A DNA stretch of 64,000 nucleotides, from positions 4,774,001 through 4,838,000 of the forward strand of contig OZ244212.1 of the NCBI GenBank assembly GCA_965216695.1, written 5' to 3'. Positions 1-8,483 of the stretch are shown here, one piece after another (positions within the stretch are counted from its first letter, which is position 1; each line of letters opens with the position of its first letter). The translations under genes were made by a program, and so were the position numbers. The notes under the pieces were generated by a model that was not told the origin of the DNA, did no database searches, and saw nothing but the letters and a program-made list of their open reading frames with translations. Source of the stretch: G965216695 sp965216695. Lineage in GTDB: Bacteria > Pseudomonadota > Gammaproteobacteria > Pseudomonadales > Azotimanducaceae.

Positions 1-363
1 ATTTCTTCGGTAGAAGGGCGGCAAGCCAACAAGGCCTCAGCGTCGCACTACATAACCTTCAAACACGGGTTGAACGGTTTCACGAAGGCGGTGGCGTTCG
101 AGTATGGCGACAAGGGCATAACGTGCAATGCGATCAGCCCCGGAGCGGTGGAAACGGATCTGATGCGCGACGCCGGGCCGCAGGCAGCTGCGGCGGCCGG
201 TATTACCTACGAGCAGTTCAAAGACAATTACGCGCAGGAAGCGTCGATCAAGCGCTTGAACACGGTTGAGGAAGTGGCGGCCGTAGCGCTTCTACTCGCA
301 TCCGAACTGGGCGGCGGAATCAATGGTGCGGTGATCGCGGTGGACGGCGGCACGGCGCTTTAA
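1..363 (+). CDS. SDR family oxidoreductase, C-terminal part (5' end outside window)
   Basis: The reading frame is open from the first base, so the gene begins upstream of the window. The visible 120 residues hold the SDR active-site pair as HYITFK (Tyr-x3-Lys) and then the usual segment ending CNAISPGAVETDL. The C-terminus GGINGAVIAVDGG is typical of classical NAD(P)-dependent SDRs. The start at base 70 is only an internal Met. A Rieske oxygenase gene follows 18 bp later on the same strand, so it probably oxidises or reduces a hydroxyl or keto group in the same pathway. The substrate cannot be told. Confidence 0.87.
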   Translation: MSSVEGRQANKASASHYITFKHGLNGFTKAVAFEYGDKGITCNAISPGAVETDLMRDAGPQAAAAAGITYEQFKDNYAQEASIKRLNTVEEVAAVALLLASELGGGINGAVIAVDGGTAL

Positions 364-381
364 TGACTTAGGGAGGGCCGC

Positions 382-1722
382 ATGGCCGAAGCGAAACTCG
401 AACGATCCCCCGGGATCAGCTACCAGGAACTGTTGGATACGGACACGCGCGACGTACCGGACGTACTTCGGCTGGAGAGTCCACCAGCGGGCGGGACTGC
501 AGACCTGTCAATCGATCGGTACATCAGTGCCGACTTTCATGCGCGAGAGATGTCGCACCTATGGTCCAGAGTGTGGCAGTTTGCGTGCCGTGAAGAACAC
601 GTGCCCGAGCCGGGTGACTACGTGCTCTACGAGATTGGACGCCAGTCCTACATCGTCGTTCGAACGGCCGCCGGCGACATCAAGGCGTTTGTGAATGCCT
701 GCCTGCATCGGGGCCGTCAACTCAAGCAGTATGACGGTCGGTGTTCCGAGTTGCGTTGCCCGTACCACGGTTTCGCCTGGCACACCGACGGCCGGTTGAA
801 GGACATTCCGGCAGACTGGGACTTCGCGCACGTCGAGCCAGACGAGTTTGTTCTGCCGGAGGCAGCTGTGGATACCTGGGGTGGTTTCGTCTTCCTCAAC
901 CCTGATCCTGATGCGGCGCCGCTTGCAGAACACCTCGGCGAGCTCCCCGCGCACTTCGAGCGCTGGAATCTGGAAGACCGCTACGTGCAGACACACGTCG
1001 CCAAAGTGATCAACGCGAACTGGAAGATCGCCCAGGAAGCGTTCTGCGAGGCGTTTCATGTGAACGCGACACACCCGCAGACGATGCCCTATCTCGGTGA
1101 TACCAACAGCCAAGTCGACGTCTGGGACACGTTCTCCCGGGTCATTACGCCCGGAGGTACGCCTAGCCCGCTGCTCGACTGGGATCCGACGGAAGAAGAC
1201 ATTCTTCGGCACATGCTGGACATTCGGGAAGACATGAATCTGCCGTGGTCGGTCGAAGGTACGACGGCCCGGCTATCCGCGGCCGATTCGGCGCGCGAGC
1301 GTTGGCGGCCCGTTGTTGGAGATCAGGTCGATCAGTGGTCCGACGCGGAGTTCATCGACAACTTCGACTACACGCTGTTTCCGAACTTTCATCCTTGGGG
1401 GGCCTTCAACCGCATTGCTTACCGGTTCCGACCCAATGGCGACGACCACCGAACGTCGATCATGGAAGTGCTGTTTCTCGCGCCGTTTTCCGGCGGCCGG
1501 CCGCCGCCGGCGGAAGTCACCTGGCTTACGCCAGAGCAGTCGTGGACGGAAGCCGCAGACCTCGGCATGCTCGGAAAGGTCTTTGACCAAGACACGTTCA
1601 ACATGGAACGGGTGCAGAGGGGACTGGAAACCACCCGCAAGCCGGGCGTGACGCTGGCCTCCTACCAGGAGGGTAAGGTGCGCTGGTTGAACGAAAGCCT
1701 GGACCGCTGGCTGGAGGATTGA
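382..1722 (+). CDS. Rieske ring-hydroxylating oxygenase, alpha subunit
   Basis: This 446-residue protein has a Rieske [2Fe-2S] domain with Cys107-x-His109 and Cys126-x2-His129. The catalytic domain has the mononuclear iron motif around His226 and His231 (AFHVNATHPQ). Family members take electrons from a reductase or ferredoxin and hydroxylate or demethylate aromatic or alicyclic substrates. AGGGAGGG lies about 10 bases before the ATG. No beta subunit, ferredoxin or reductase is adjacent, so electrons must come from elsewhere. It sits between an SDR and a small gene of unknown function and is probably cotranscribed with both. Confidence 0.9.
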   Translation: MAEAKLERSPGISYQELLDTDTRDVPDVLRLESPPAGGTADLSIDRYISADFHAREMSHLWSRVWQFACREEHVPEPGDYVLYEIGRQSYIVVRTAAGDIKAFVNACLHRGRQLKQYDGRCSELRCPYHGFAWHTDGRLKDIPADWDFAHVEPDEFVLPEAAVDTWGGFVFLNPDPDAAPLAEHLGELPAHFERWNLEDRYVQTHVAKVINANWKIAQEAFCEAFHVNATHPQTMPYLGDTNSQVDVWDTFSRVITPGGTPSPLLDWDPTEEDILRHMLDIREDMNLPWSVEGTTARLSAADSARERWRPVVGDQVDQWSDAEFIDNFDYTLFPNFHPWGAFNRIAYRFRPNGDDHRTSIMEVLFLAPFSGGRPPPAEVTWLTPEQSWTEAADLGMLGKVFDQDTFNMERVQRGLETTRKPGVTLASYQEGKVRWLNESLDRWLED

Positions 1723-1724
1723 CG

Positions 1725-1940
1725 ATGCTCGGCATGAAACATCCCTTCGGACGGGCGCTTTACGAACAGGACGGCAATGGCAACGTGCGCGTGACGGACG
1801 TCGATGGCCGCACCGGGCTCTTCACGCGGGAAGGGCGGTGGCTGGAAGGCGAGCTGCGCGAAAGCGACCCACACATGTGCGGGTGGGTGGGCGGTCCGAT
1901 GGTGGCCCATCACCGGATCGCGCTGGATGACAACGACTAA
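1725..1940 (+). CDS. small protein of unknown function downstream of Rieske oxygenase
   Basis: This 71-residue frame starts two bases after the stop of the oxygenase gene. A TTG overlapping that stop could add two residues, but the ATG at 1725 is more likely. The protein is hydrophilic, has no signal peptide or membrane segment, and contains a central stretch GNVRVTDVDGRTGLF. I do not recognise the family. Its tight coupling to the oxygenase suggests an accessory role in the same pathway, which is inference only. Coding character is supported by length and position rather than by a known motif. Confidence 0.6.
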   Translation: MLGMKHPFGRALYEQDGNGNVRVTDVDGRTGLFTREGRWLEGELRESDPHMCGWVGGPMVAHHRIALDDND

Positions 1941-1964
1941 ACGCGAGCCGCAGGGCCTGGCCGG

Positions 1965-3857
1965 TCAGTCGAGCGACAACTCTGCCAGCAGGCGTTCGAC
2001 GCACTCGTCCACGCTCAACTGATCGGTGCGCAAATGCAGGTCGGCGGTTTCCGGCGCTTCGTAGGGGCTGTCGATTCCGGTGAAGTGCGGCAGATCTCCC
2101 GCACGCGCTTTCTTGTACAGACCTTTGGGATCGCGAGATTCCGCCACATCGATTGGCACGTCCAGAAAAACCTCCGTAAACTCGTCGGGGTCGAACAGCG
2201 CTCGTGCCATGTCCCGTTCCGAGCGGAAGGGTGAAATAAACGCGGTCAGTACCACCAGCCCGGCGTCAACCATCAGCCGCGCGACTTCGGCGATCCGTCG
2301 GATGTTCTCCACGCGATCTGCATCGGTGAAACCGAGATCGCGGTTCAGCCCGTGGCGCACGTTGTCACCGTCGAGCACGTAGGTGCGATAACCCTTCGCA
2401 TAGAGCTTCTGCTCCAGCGCGTTCGTAATCGTCGACTTTCCTGCGCCGCTCAGACCGGTAAACCACACTACCTGGCCTTTGTGCCCGTTCAGCTTGGCGC
2501 GCGCCGACTTGTCGATCGTCAACGCCTGACGATGGACATTGTCTGCCCGCCGCAACGAGAAGTTGATCATGCCCGCGCCAACGGTGGCGTGTGTGTAGCG
2601 ATCGATCAGCACCAGCGCGCCCATCTCCGCGCAGTCATCGTAGGATTCGAACGGTACCGGCTGGTCGAAACTGAGCACGACATGGCCGATGTCGTTCATT
2701 TCCAGCGCTCGCGCAGACAGCTTCTCGAGCGTGTTCACGTTGTAACGGAACTTGATGTCACTGATGGTGGCGTTCACCCGTCTTGTGCCGATCAAGCACC
2801 AGTAGGATCGTCCGACGAATCCGTTCTCGGCGTTCATCCACACCAGGTTTACATCAAACTGATCCGAAACTTCGCACGGCGCATCGGCTTGCACCAGACA
2901 ATCGCCGCGGGATACGTCGATCTCCCGATCGAGCGTGATGGTGACGGCCTGGTTGGTCTCGGCGCGTTGCAGTTCGTCATCGTAGAGTACGATGCCGGCG
3001 ACATTTGCCGACTCTCCAGACGGCAGAATCCGGACCGGATCACCCACACTGATTGACCCTGCAGCAACTGTTCCCGCATAGCCTCGGAAGTCGGCGTGGG
3101 GCCGGTTGACCCACTGCACGGGAAACCGGAACGGATGCGCGTGCAGCGCGTCGCCGATACGCACCGTCTCCAGGTACCCGAGCAGGGTGGGGCCGTGATA
3201 CCAGGATGTATGCGACGATCGTTCGACGACGTTGTCACCAAGCAGCGCTGACATTGGAATCGGTGTGATCGATTCGAAGGCGAGCTGTTCCGCGAACGCG
3301 CGGTAGTCGCGAACGATGTCATCGAAGATCACTTCCTCGAACGCCACCAGGTCCATCTTGTTGACCGCCAGCACTACGTGGCGGATGCCGAGAAGGGACG
3401 CGATGAACGAGTGGCGGCGCGTCTGGGTGAGGATGCCTTGCGACGCGTCCAGGAGAATAACGGCGACGTCTGCGGTGGAGGCGCCGGTTACCATGTTTCG
3501 CGTGTACTGCTCGTGACCGGGCGTGTCCGCCACAATGAACTTTCGACGATCGGTGTTGAAAAACCGGTACGCGACGTCGATCGTGATGCCCTGTTCTCGC
3601 TCCGCGGCGAGCCCGTCCACCAGCAGCGCAAAGTCTATCTCGCCGCTCTGCGTGCCGCGCTTGCGCGAGTCGGCCTGCAGCGTGGAGACCTGGTCTTCGA
3701 ACAGCAGTTGCGCTTCGTAGAGCAGGCGTCCGATCATCGTGCTCTTGCCGTCGTCGACGCTGCCGCACGTAATGAAGCGGAGCACGTCCAGACGTGCCTG
3801 CTCGTCCAGGTACTGGTTCACGCGCTCGATCGCTTCGATGGGTGCGAGTTCGGCCAT
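1965..3857 (-). CDS. cysNC: bifunctional sulfate adenylyltransferase subunit 1 / adenylylsulfate kinase
   Basis: The 630-residue protein fuses two sulfate-activation activities. Residues 1-440 are the CysN GTPase, with the P-loop GSVDDGKS at 32-39, DTPGH at 111-115 and NKMD at 166-169. Residues from about 455 are APS kinase, with a second P-loop GLSGAGKST at 468-476 and the DGDNVRHGLN motif. Together with CysD it makes APS from sulfate and ATP, driven by GTP, and then phosphorylates APS to PAPS. Its ATG directly abuts the stop of cysD, so the two are coupled. No PAPS reductase or sulfotransferase lies in the window. Confidence 0.95.
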   Translation of the reverse strand: MAELAPIEAIERVNQYLDEQARLDVLRFITCGSVDDGKSTMIGRLLYEAQLLFEDQVSTLQADSRKRGTQSGEIDFALLVDGLAAEREQGITIDVAYRFFNTDRRKFIVADTPGHEQYTRNMVTGASTADVAVILLDASQGILTQTRRHSFIASLLGIRHVVLAVNKMDLVAFEEVIFDDIVRDYRAFAEQLAFESITPIPMSALLGDNVVERSSHTSWYHGPTLLGYLETVRIGDALHAHPFRFPVQWVNRPHADFRGYAGTVAAGSISVGDPVRILPSGESANVAGIVLYDDELQRAETNQAVTITLDREIDVSRGDCLVQADAPCEVSDQFDVNLVWMNAENGFVGRSYWCLIGTRRVNATISDIKFRYNVNTLEKLSARALEMNDIGHVVLSFDQPVPFESYDDCAEMGALVLIDRYTHATVGAGMINFSLRRADNVHRQALTIDKSARAKLNGHKGQVVWFTGLSGAGKSTITNALEQKLYAKGYRTYVLDGDNVRHGLNRDLGFTDADRVENIRRIAEVARLMVDAGLVVLTAFISPFRSERDMARALFDPDEFTEVFLDVPIDVAESRDPKGLYKKARAGDLPHFTGIDSPYEAPETADLHLRTDQLSVDECVERLLAELSLD

Positions 3858-5383
3858 TAGAAGTACCCCTCCTGCTTTTTCTTCTCCATGGATGCTGTGG
3901 AGTCGGTGTCGATCGTGCGGCCCTGCCGTTCGCTCGTACGACTCTTCAGGAGTTCCAGCACGATCGAGGCCAGATCATCCGCGTCGGATTCGAAGGCGCC
4001 GGTCAGCGGGTAGCACCCCAGCGTGCGAAATCGCACGCGACGGAACTCGATGTGTTCGCCGTCGGTGATTGGGAAGCGGTCGTCGTCGATCATGATCAGC
4101 GTGCCGTCGCGCGCCACGACGGGCCGTTCGGCGGCGAAGTACAGGGGGACGATGGGGATGCCTTCGCGATAGATATACTGCCAGATGTCGAGCTCGGTCC
4201 AGTTGGACAACGGAAACACCCGAATGCTCTCGCCGGGTCGCTTGTAGCCGTTGTACAGGCGCCAGAGTTCCGGCCGCTGATTTTTGGGGTCCCAGCGGTG
4301 TTCGGGGGTGCGAAACGAAAACACCCGCTCCTTGGCGCGGCTTTTCTCTTCATCCCGCCGAGCGCCTCCGAAAGCGACATCGAATGCGTGTTCGTTCAGC
4401 GCTTGCTTCAGGCCCTGCGTTTTCATCACGTCGGTGTGGAGCGCGCTGCCGTGATCGAACGGGTTGATATTCTTCTCAATGCCTTCAGGATTTATATGAC
4501 ATATCAATTCCATACCGGCTTCTTTTGCCATGGAATCTCGGAATTCGTACATCGCCCGAAACTTCCACCGGGTGTCTACGTGCAGGAGCGGGAAGGGCGG
4601 TGGCGCCGGGTGGAAGGCTTTGCGCGCGAGATGCAGCATCACCGAACTGTCTTTACCGATCGAGTAGAGCATGACCGGCTTTTCCGCCTGCGCGACCACT
4701 TCGCGCATGATGTGGATACTTTCCGCCTCCAGCCGGCCGAGGTGGGTCAGCGTGGCGTGCGTCCGTTTGGGCTGTGAGCGCGCTGTCGGGCGCGGCTCCG
4801 CGGGTTCGTCCGGATAAGCGCCGGATGCGATACGTACCGGTGTGCCGTCCGGCAATTTGAAGCTGTGGGTGCCCTCGTCGGAGACGAGCTGACGGGCGAA
4901 CTTCGTCACCTCGCCATGTGGCCAGAAGAGTGTTGGTTTGCCCGCGGCCAGCGCGACGAGGTAGGTCGCCAGGTCCCGGCCGTCGGTGGGTTTCGGGTCG
5001 CCGTAGGCCCAGCGCCGGCCGAATCGACCGTCGTTGGCCATGATGACGGGCACCGGGTCGTCCGTCATCTGCAGAACCAGTGACTGATGACGTTTGCGCT
5101 TTGCATCCTCCTCGAGTTCCGCGCGGATTGCTCGAATGGGTGCACGGCCGAATTCGTCGACGAGATCGTCCACTTTCAGCGCCTGGGGCAGCAGGTGCGA
5201 CTTCTGTAGAATTCGCTCGGTGGAGCGTACGGATTGATCGCTTTGCGCGTCAGTGAGTGCGGCATGCGCGCTGTGAGTGTCCCAGCACAGCAGTTCCTCA
5301 CGTTCGTCGTATCGATTCTGGAGCAGGATCGGGGGTAGTTTCATGATTCGTTGGATCGCATCCGGTGGTGTCGCAATTTGCAT
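3857..5383 (-). CDS. cysD: sulfate adenylyltransferase subunit 2 with long N-terminal extension
   Basis: Residues from about 212 to 508 are a complete CysD (usual length about 300), with LTHLGRLEAESIHIMRE, the PP-loop SIGKDSS at 241-247, GGARRDEEKSRAKER and the C-terminal KKKQEGYF. It pairs with CysN to adenylylate sulfate. The first 210 residues are extra and I do not recognise them. They include FGRRWAYGDPKP and end in a Pro/Arg-rich linker. No ATG, GTG or TTG occurs in frame between that linker and the CysD core, so an independent CysD start is unlikely. Starts at 5383 or at 5344 (Met14) are possible; neither has a strong ribosome site. Confidence 0.92.
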   Translation of the reverse strand: MQIATPPDAIQRIMKLPPILLQNRYDEREELLCWDTHSAHAALTDAQSDQSVRSTERILQKSHLLPQALKVDDLVDEFGRAPIRAIRAELEEDAKRKRHQSLVLQMTDDPVPVIMANDGRFGRRWAYGDPKPTDGRDLATYLVALAAGKPTLFWPHGEVTKFARQLVSDEGTHSFKLPDGTPVRIASGAYPDEPAEPRPTARSQPKRTHATLTHLGRLEAESIHIMREVVAQAEKPVMLYSIGKDSSVMLHLARKAFHPAPPPFPLLHVDTRWKFRAMYEFRDSMAKEAGMELICHINPEGIEKNINPFDHGSALHTDVMKTQGLKQALNEHAFDVAFGGARRDEEKSRAKERVFSFRTPEHRWDPKNQRPELWRLYNGYKRPGESIRVFPLSNWTELDIWQYIYREGIPIVPLYFAAERPVVARDGTLIMIDDDRFPITDGEHIEFRRVRFRTLGCYPLTGAFESDADDLASIVLELLKSRTSERQGRTIDTDSTASMEKKKQEGYF

Positions 5384-5403
5384 GAATTATCGAAGCGCTG
5401 CGC

Positions 5404-5431
5404 ATTGTACCGATGAATTTGCGTTTGGAAA
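5404..5431 (-). promoter_or_regulatory. candidate sigma-70 promoter for cysD-cysNC
   Basis: On the minus strand TTTCCA is followed after 16 bases by TACAAT, about 20 bases before the cysD ATG at 5383. This lies in the short divergent gap between cysD and the GMC oxidoreductase, which is more AT-rich than its surroundings. The -10 is good and the -35 is weak. Only sequence resemblance supports it. Confidence 0.35.
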
Positions 5432-5473
5432 GCGTGCATTGGTCACAAAATGTAAATTGCGTCGGGGGCGGAG

Positions 5474-7099
5474 GTGACCGCAACGGTTGATTTCGACTAC
5501 GTGATCGTCGGCGCGGGCACCGCGGGTTGTGTGCTGGCGAATCGGTTGTCTGCCGATCCTGCCACGCGCGTGGCGCTGGTGGAGGCGGGTGGCAAGGACG
5601 ACTACTTCTGGATCGATATCCCGGTCGGGTACCTGTACACGATCGGTAACCCGCGAACGGACTGGTGTTTCAAAACCGAAGCGGACCCCGGCCTGAACGG
5701 CAGAACGCTGGGATACGCGCGTGGCAAGGTGCTTGGCGGCTGTTCGTCGATCAACGCAATGATTTACATGCGCGGCCAGCGCAGTGACTACGACCACTGG
5801 GCGGCGCTCGGCAATCGCGGCTGGGGGTGGGACGACGTGTTGCCGGTCTTTCGGCGGTCCGAGGACTATCAGCACGGCGCGGATGCCTACCACGGCGCTG
5901 GCGGCGAGCTCCGGGTGGAGGAGCGGCGTGTCAGCTGGCAGATCCTGGATGCGTGGCGTGATGCGGCCGAGGAATGCGGCATTCCGAAGATTGAGGAGTT
6001 CAATCGCGGCGACAACTTCGGCAACGCCTACTTCCAGATGAACCAGCGCCGTGGCGTGCGATGGAGCGCAACCAAAGCGTACCTGCGTCCGGTAGTGCAC
6101 CGACCCAACCTGAAACTCTTCACCCATGCGCACGCGCTCACAGTTGCTTGGGGGCAAACCGAAGGCGGTCCGCGCGCCGCGGGCGTGACGATCGTGGATG
6201 CACAGGGCGAGACAACGACGCTGCGGGCGCACCGCGAAACGCTGCTTTCCGCCGGTTCGATCGGATCGCCGCAGCTGTTGCAACTGTCGGGCATCGGCCC
6301 TCCGGACCTGCTCCGAAAACACGGCGTGGATGTGGTGTTGCCCAGCGAGTCGGTCGGCGGCAATCTTCAAGACCACCTGCAGATCCGTTCGATATACAAA
6401 GTGCGCAATACAGTCACGTTGAATCGGCGGTACCGGAACCTGTTCTCACGCGCGCTGATGGGGCTAGAGTATCTGTTCTTCAGGTCCGGACCGCTGACGA
6501 TGCCGCCTTCTCAGCTCGGTGCGTTTGCCAGGAGCGATCCGGGGCAGCCGACGCCGAACATCGAATGGCACGTGCAGCCATTGTCGCTCGACGCATTCGG
6601 CGAGCCGCTGCACGCATTCGATGCAATTACTCCGTCGGTGTGCAACCTGCGGCCGTCCAGCCGCGGCTCGGTGCAGATAGTGAGTCCCGACCCGCAGGAC
6701 CACCCGGAGATTCGGCTCAACTATCTGTCTACCGAAGCGGATCAGCAGGTTGCGGTTGCGGGTCTGGAATTTACACGGCGCATCATGGGGGCGCGCGCAT
6801 TGGCCCCGCACGCACCGCAGGAGTGGAAGCCGGGGCCGGACATTGAAGGATACGAAGCGCTACTGTATGCCGCGCGGGATCTGGGCACGACGATTTTTCA
6901 CCCGGTCGGCACGTGCCGGATGGGCGTCGACGACGCGGCAGTGGTGGACGATCAGTTACGGGTGCGCGGCGTGCGCGACCTTCGGGTGATCGACGCATCG
7001 ATCATGCCGACGATCACGAGCGGCAATACCAATGCGCCAACGGTGATGATCGCCGAAAAAGGCGCCGAATTTGTGCTGGCCGGCCGTAGCGGTAGCTGA
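5474..7099 (+). CDS. GMC family FAD-dependent alcohol oxidoreductase (choline dehydrogenase-like)
   Basis: The 541-residue protein begins with the FAD-binding fold VIVGAGTAGCVLANRL and the conserved EAGG. The GMC signature ARGKVLGGCSSINAMIYMRG follows near residue 80. The C-terminal active-site region carries HPVGTCRMG (catalytic His) and SGNTNAPTVMIAEKG. GMC enzymes oxidise primary or secondary alcohols with FAD, and this length fits the choline dehydrogenase-like bacterial group. A GTG start is used, with GGCGGAGG just before it. It is convergent with the next Rieske gene and divergent from cysD. The substrate is probably an alcohol intermediate of the local catabolic pathways rather than choline. 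Confidence 0.9.
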   Translation: MTATVDFDYVIVGAGTAGCVLANRLSADPATRVALVEAGGKDDYFWIDIPVGYLYTIGNPRTDWCFKTEADPGLNGRTLGYARGKVLGGCSSINAMIYMRGQRSDYDHWAALGNRGWGWDDVLPVFRRSEDYQHGADAYHGAGGELRVEERRVSWQILDAWRDAAEECGIPKIEEFNRGDNFGNAYFQMNQRRGVRWSATKAYLRPVVHRPNLKLFTHAHALTVAWGQTEGGPRAAGVTIVDAQGETTTLRAHRETLLSAGSIGSPQLLQLSGIGPPDLLRKHGVDVVLPSESVGGNLQDHLQIRSIYKVRNTVTLNRRYRNLFSRALMGLEYLFFRSGPLTMPPSQLGAFARSDPGQPTPNIEWHVQPLSLDAFGEPLHAFDAITPSVCNLRPSSRGSVQIVSPDPQDHPEIRLNYLSTEADQQVAVAGLEFTRRIMGARALAPHAPQEWKPGPDIEGYEALLYAARDLGTTIFHPVGTCRMGVDDAAVVDDQLRVRGVRDLRVIDASIMPTITSGNTNAPTVMIAEKGAEFVLAGRSGS

Positions 7100-7111
7100 C
7101 GCGGACGCCGC

Positions 7112-8383
7112 TCAGGACGCCTTTTCCAGACGTTCCATTTCTTCGACACGCGGATCGTTCGGGTGGATCCACTCGTCGCCGATCACCTGAGCGACCCGGA
7201 GATCCTCGGGAATGTTGTCGATACCGATCATACGATCCGCGGCCTGGTTCCAATGGTAGATGCGCGCTTCCTGGTAACTGAGCGGTACCCCCTTGAACCC
7301 GTAGGATTCCACGGATTTCTGAATCCACTGGCCGAACTCGGTGTCTTCCAGCAGCACCTGATTGAGACTTTCCCCGTTATTGACGGTCCAGTGATCGGGC
7401 GCCGGTGCGTCGCCCCACTCCGGCGTCATGGTCCAGGTCTCGAGCCGGCACGTGTTGATTCCTGTGGGCCAGAACAGCAGCGGTGGAATGCCGCGGGGAC
7501 CAAGCGGCGACACCCAGTTCGGGAAGATCCCGTACGACTGTGTGCAGGTGCGGGAGATTTCACCCGCCGTTTCGATCGTAGGTCCGTCGGCGCGATAGAG
7601 GGCAGATGCCTTGTACGAGCCCATCGGATTGGGCGCGATCATTCGTCCGTGCCCATTGGGATACAACGTGTTGACGTTGCGGCGGTCATCCAGCACCGGC
7701 GCGACGGTTTGAGGGTGGATGCTCCGTACGTGGTAGACCTCGGTGTTGGCCTCCATCGCAATTTTCCAGTTGCACTTCAGGTCGAAACTGTGGCGTGCGG
7801 CGAGCCGGCAGCGGTCGAAGCCGAACTCCTCCCATTCGCGGGCGATCGGACCGAGCCATTCCACCAATGACGGGGCATCGGGGTCGAAGTTCACGAACAC
7901 CAGATTGCCGAACCGTTCGCAGCGTACCGGTATCAGGCCGCGGCAGCTGAAATCCAGATCTCGGAAATCCTCCGGATCCCGTATCGCCAGCAGATCGCCG
8001 TCATGCGAATACGTCCAGCCGTGGTACTTGCAGACGAGGCGGGGACGTTTGCCGGACGACTCGGTAACGATGGGTGCGCCGCGATGGCTGCAGGTGTTGT
8101 AGAACGCGTTGATCGCACCGCTGGAGGCATGCACGAGGATCACCGGTTGGCCCGCATTTTCCCACAGCAGGAAACAGCCCGGCTCGCTCAGTTCGTCGAT
8201 GTGTGCCGCAAGCAGCCAGGACCGCTTCCAGATGTGTTCTTTCTCCAGTGCGTAGAAGCGTGGGTCGGTATACCGTCCCCCCGGCAGGTCTGGCAACGCT
8301 GGAAACCCTTCCGGTGGCGACGTGCGGGCTGCTTCGTACTCCATCAGTCGGCGAATCGTCTTAATTTCAGCCTGAGTCAGCAT
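7112..8383 (-). CDS. Rieske ring-hydroxylating oxygenase, alpha subunit
   Basis: This 423-residue protein has a Rieske centre with Cys98-x-His100 and Cys118-x2-His121. The non-haem iron motif follows with His218 and His223 (EVYHVRSIHPQ). A purine-rich GGAAGG precedes the ATG. The gene lies about 100 bp downstream of a GPH-type transporter on the same strand, which suggests uptake of a substrate followed by hydroxylation. It is clearly diverged from the Rieske protein at 382-1722, so they are unlikely to be recent copies. Neither a beta subunit nor a dedicated ferredoxin is present. Confidence 0.9.
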   Translation of the reverse strand: MLTQAEIKTIRRLMEYEAARTSPPEGFPALPDLPGGRYTDPRFYALEKEHIWKRSWLLAAHIDELSEPGCFLLWENAGQPVILVHASSGAINAFYNTCSHRGAPIVTESSGKRPRLVCKYHGWTYSHDGDLLAIRDPEDFRDLDFSCRGLIPVRCERFGNLVFVNFDPDAPSLVEWLGPIAREWEEFGFDRCRLAARHSFDLKCNWKIAMEANTEVYHVRSIHPQTVAPVLDDRRNVNTLYPNGHGRMIAPNPMGSYKASALYRADGPTIETAGEISRTCTQSYGIFPNWVSPLGPRGIPPLLFWPTGINTCRLETWTMTPEWGDAPAPDHWTVNNGESLNQVLLEDTEFGQWIQKSVESYGFKGVPLSYQEARIYHWNQAADRMIGIDNIPEDLRVAQVIGDEWIHPNDPRVEEMERLEKAS

Positions 8384-8483
8384 GGTGGCACCTTCCTGGA
8401 AGCGGATTTCGTCTGCAGATACTAGTCGACGAACACGCGGTGGCCAAGGGTCGCGGACAAGGAGACCTGTCTATAGACGGCTG

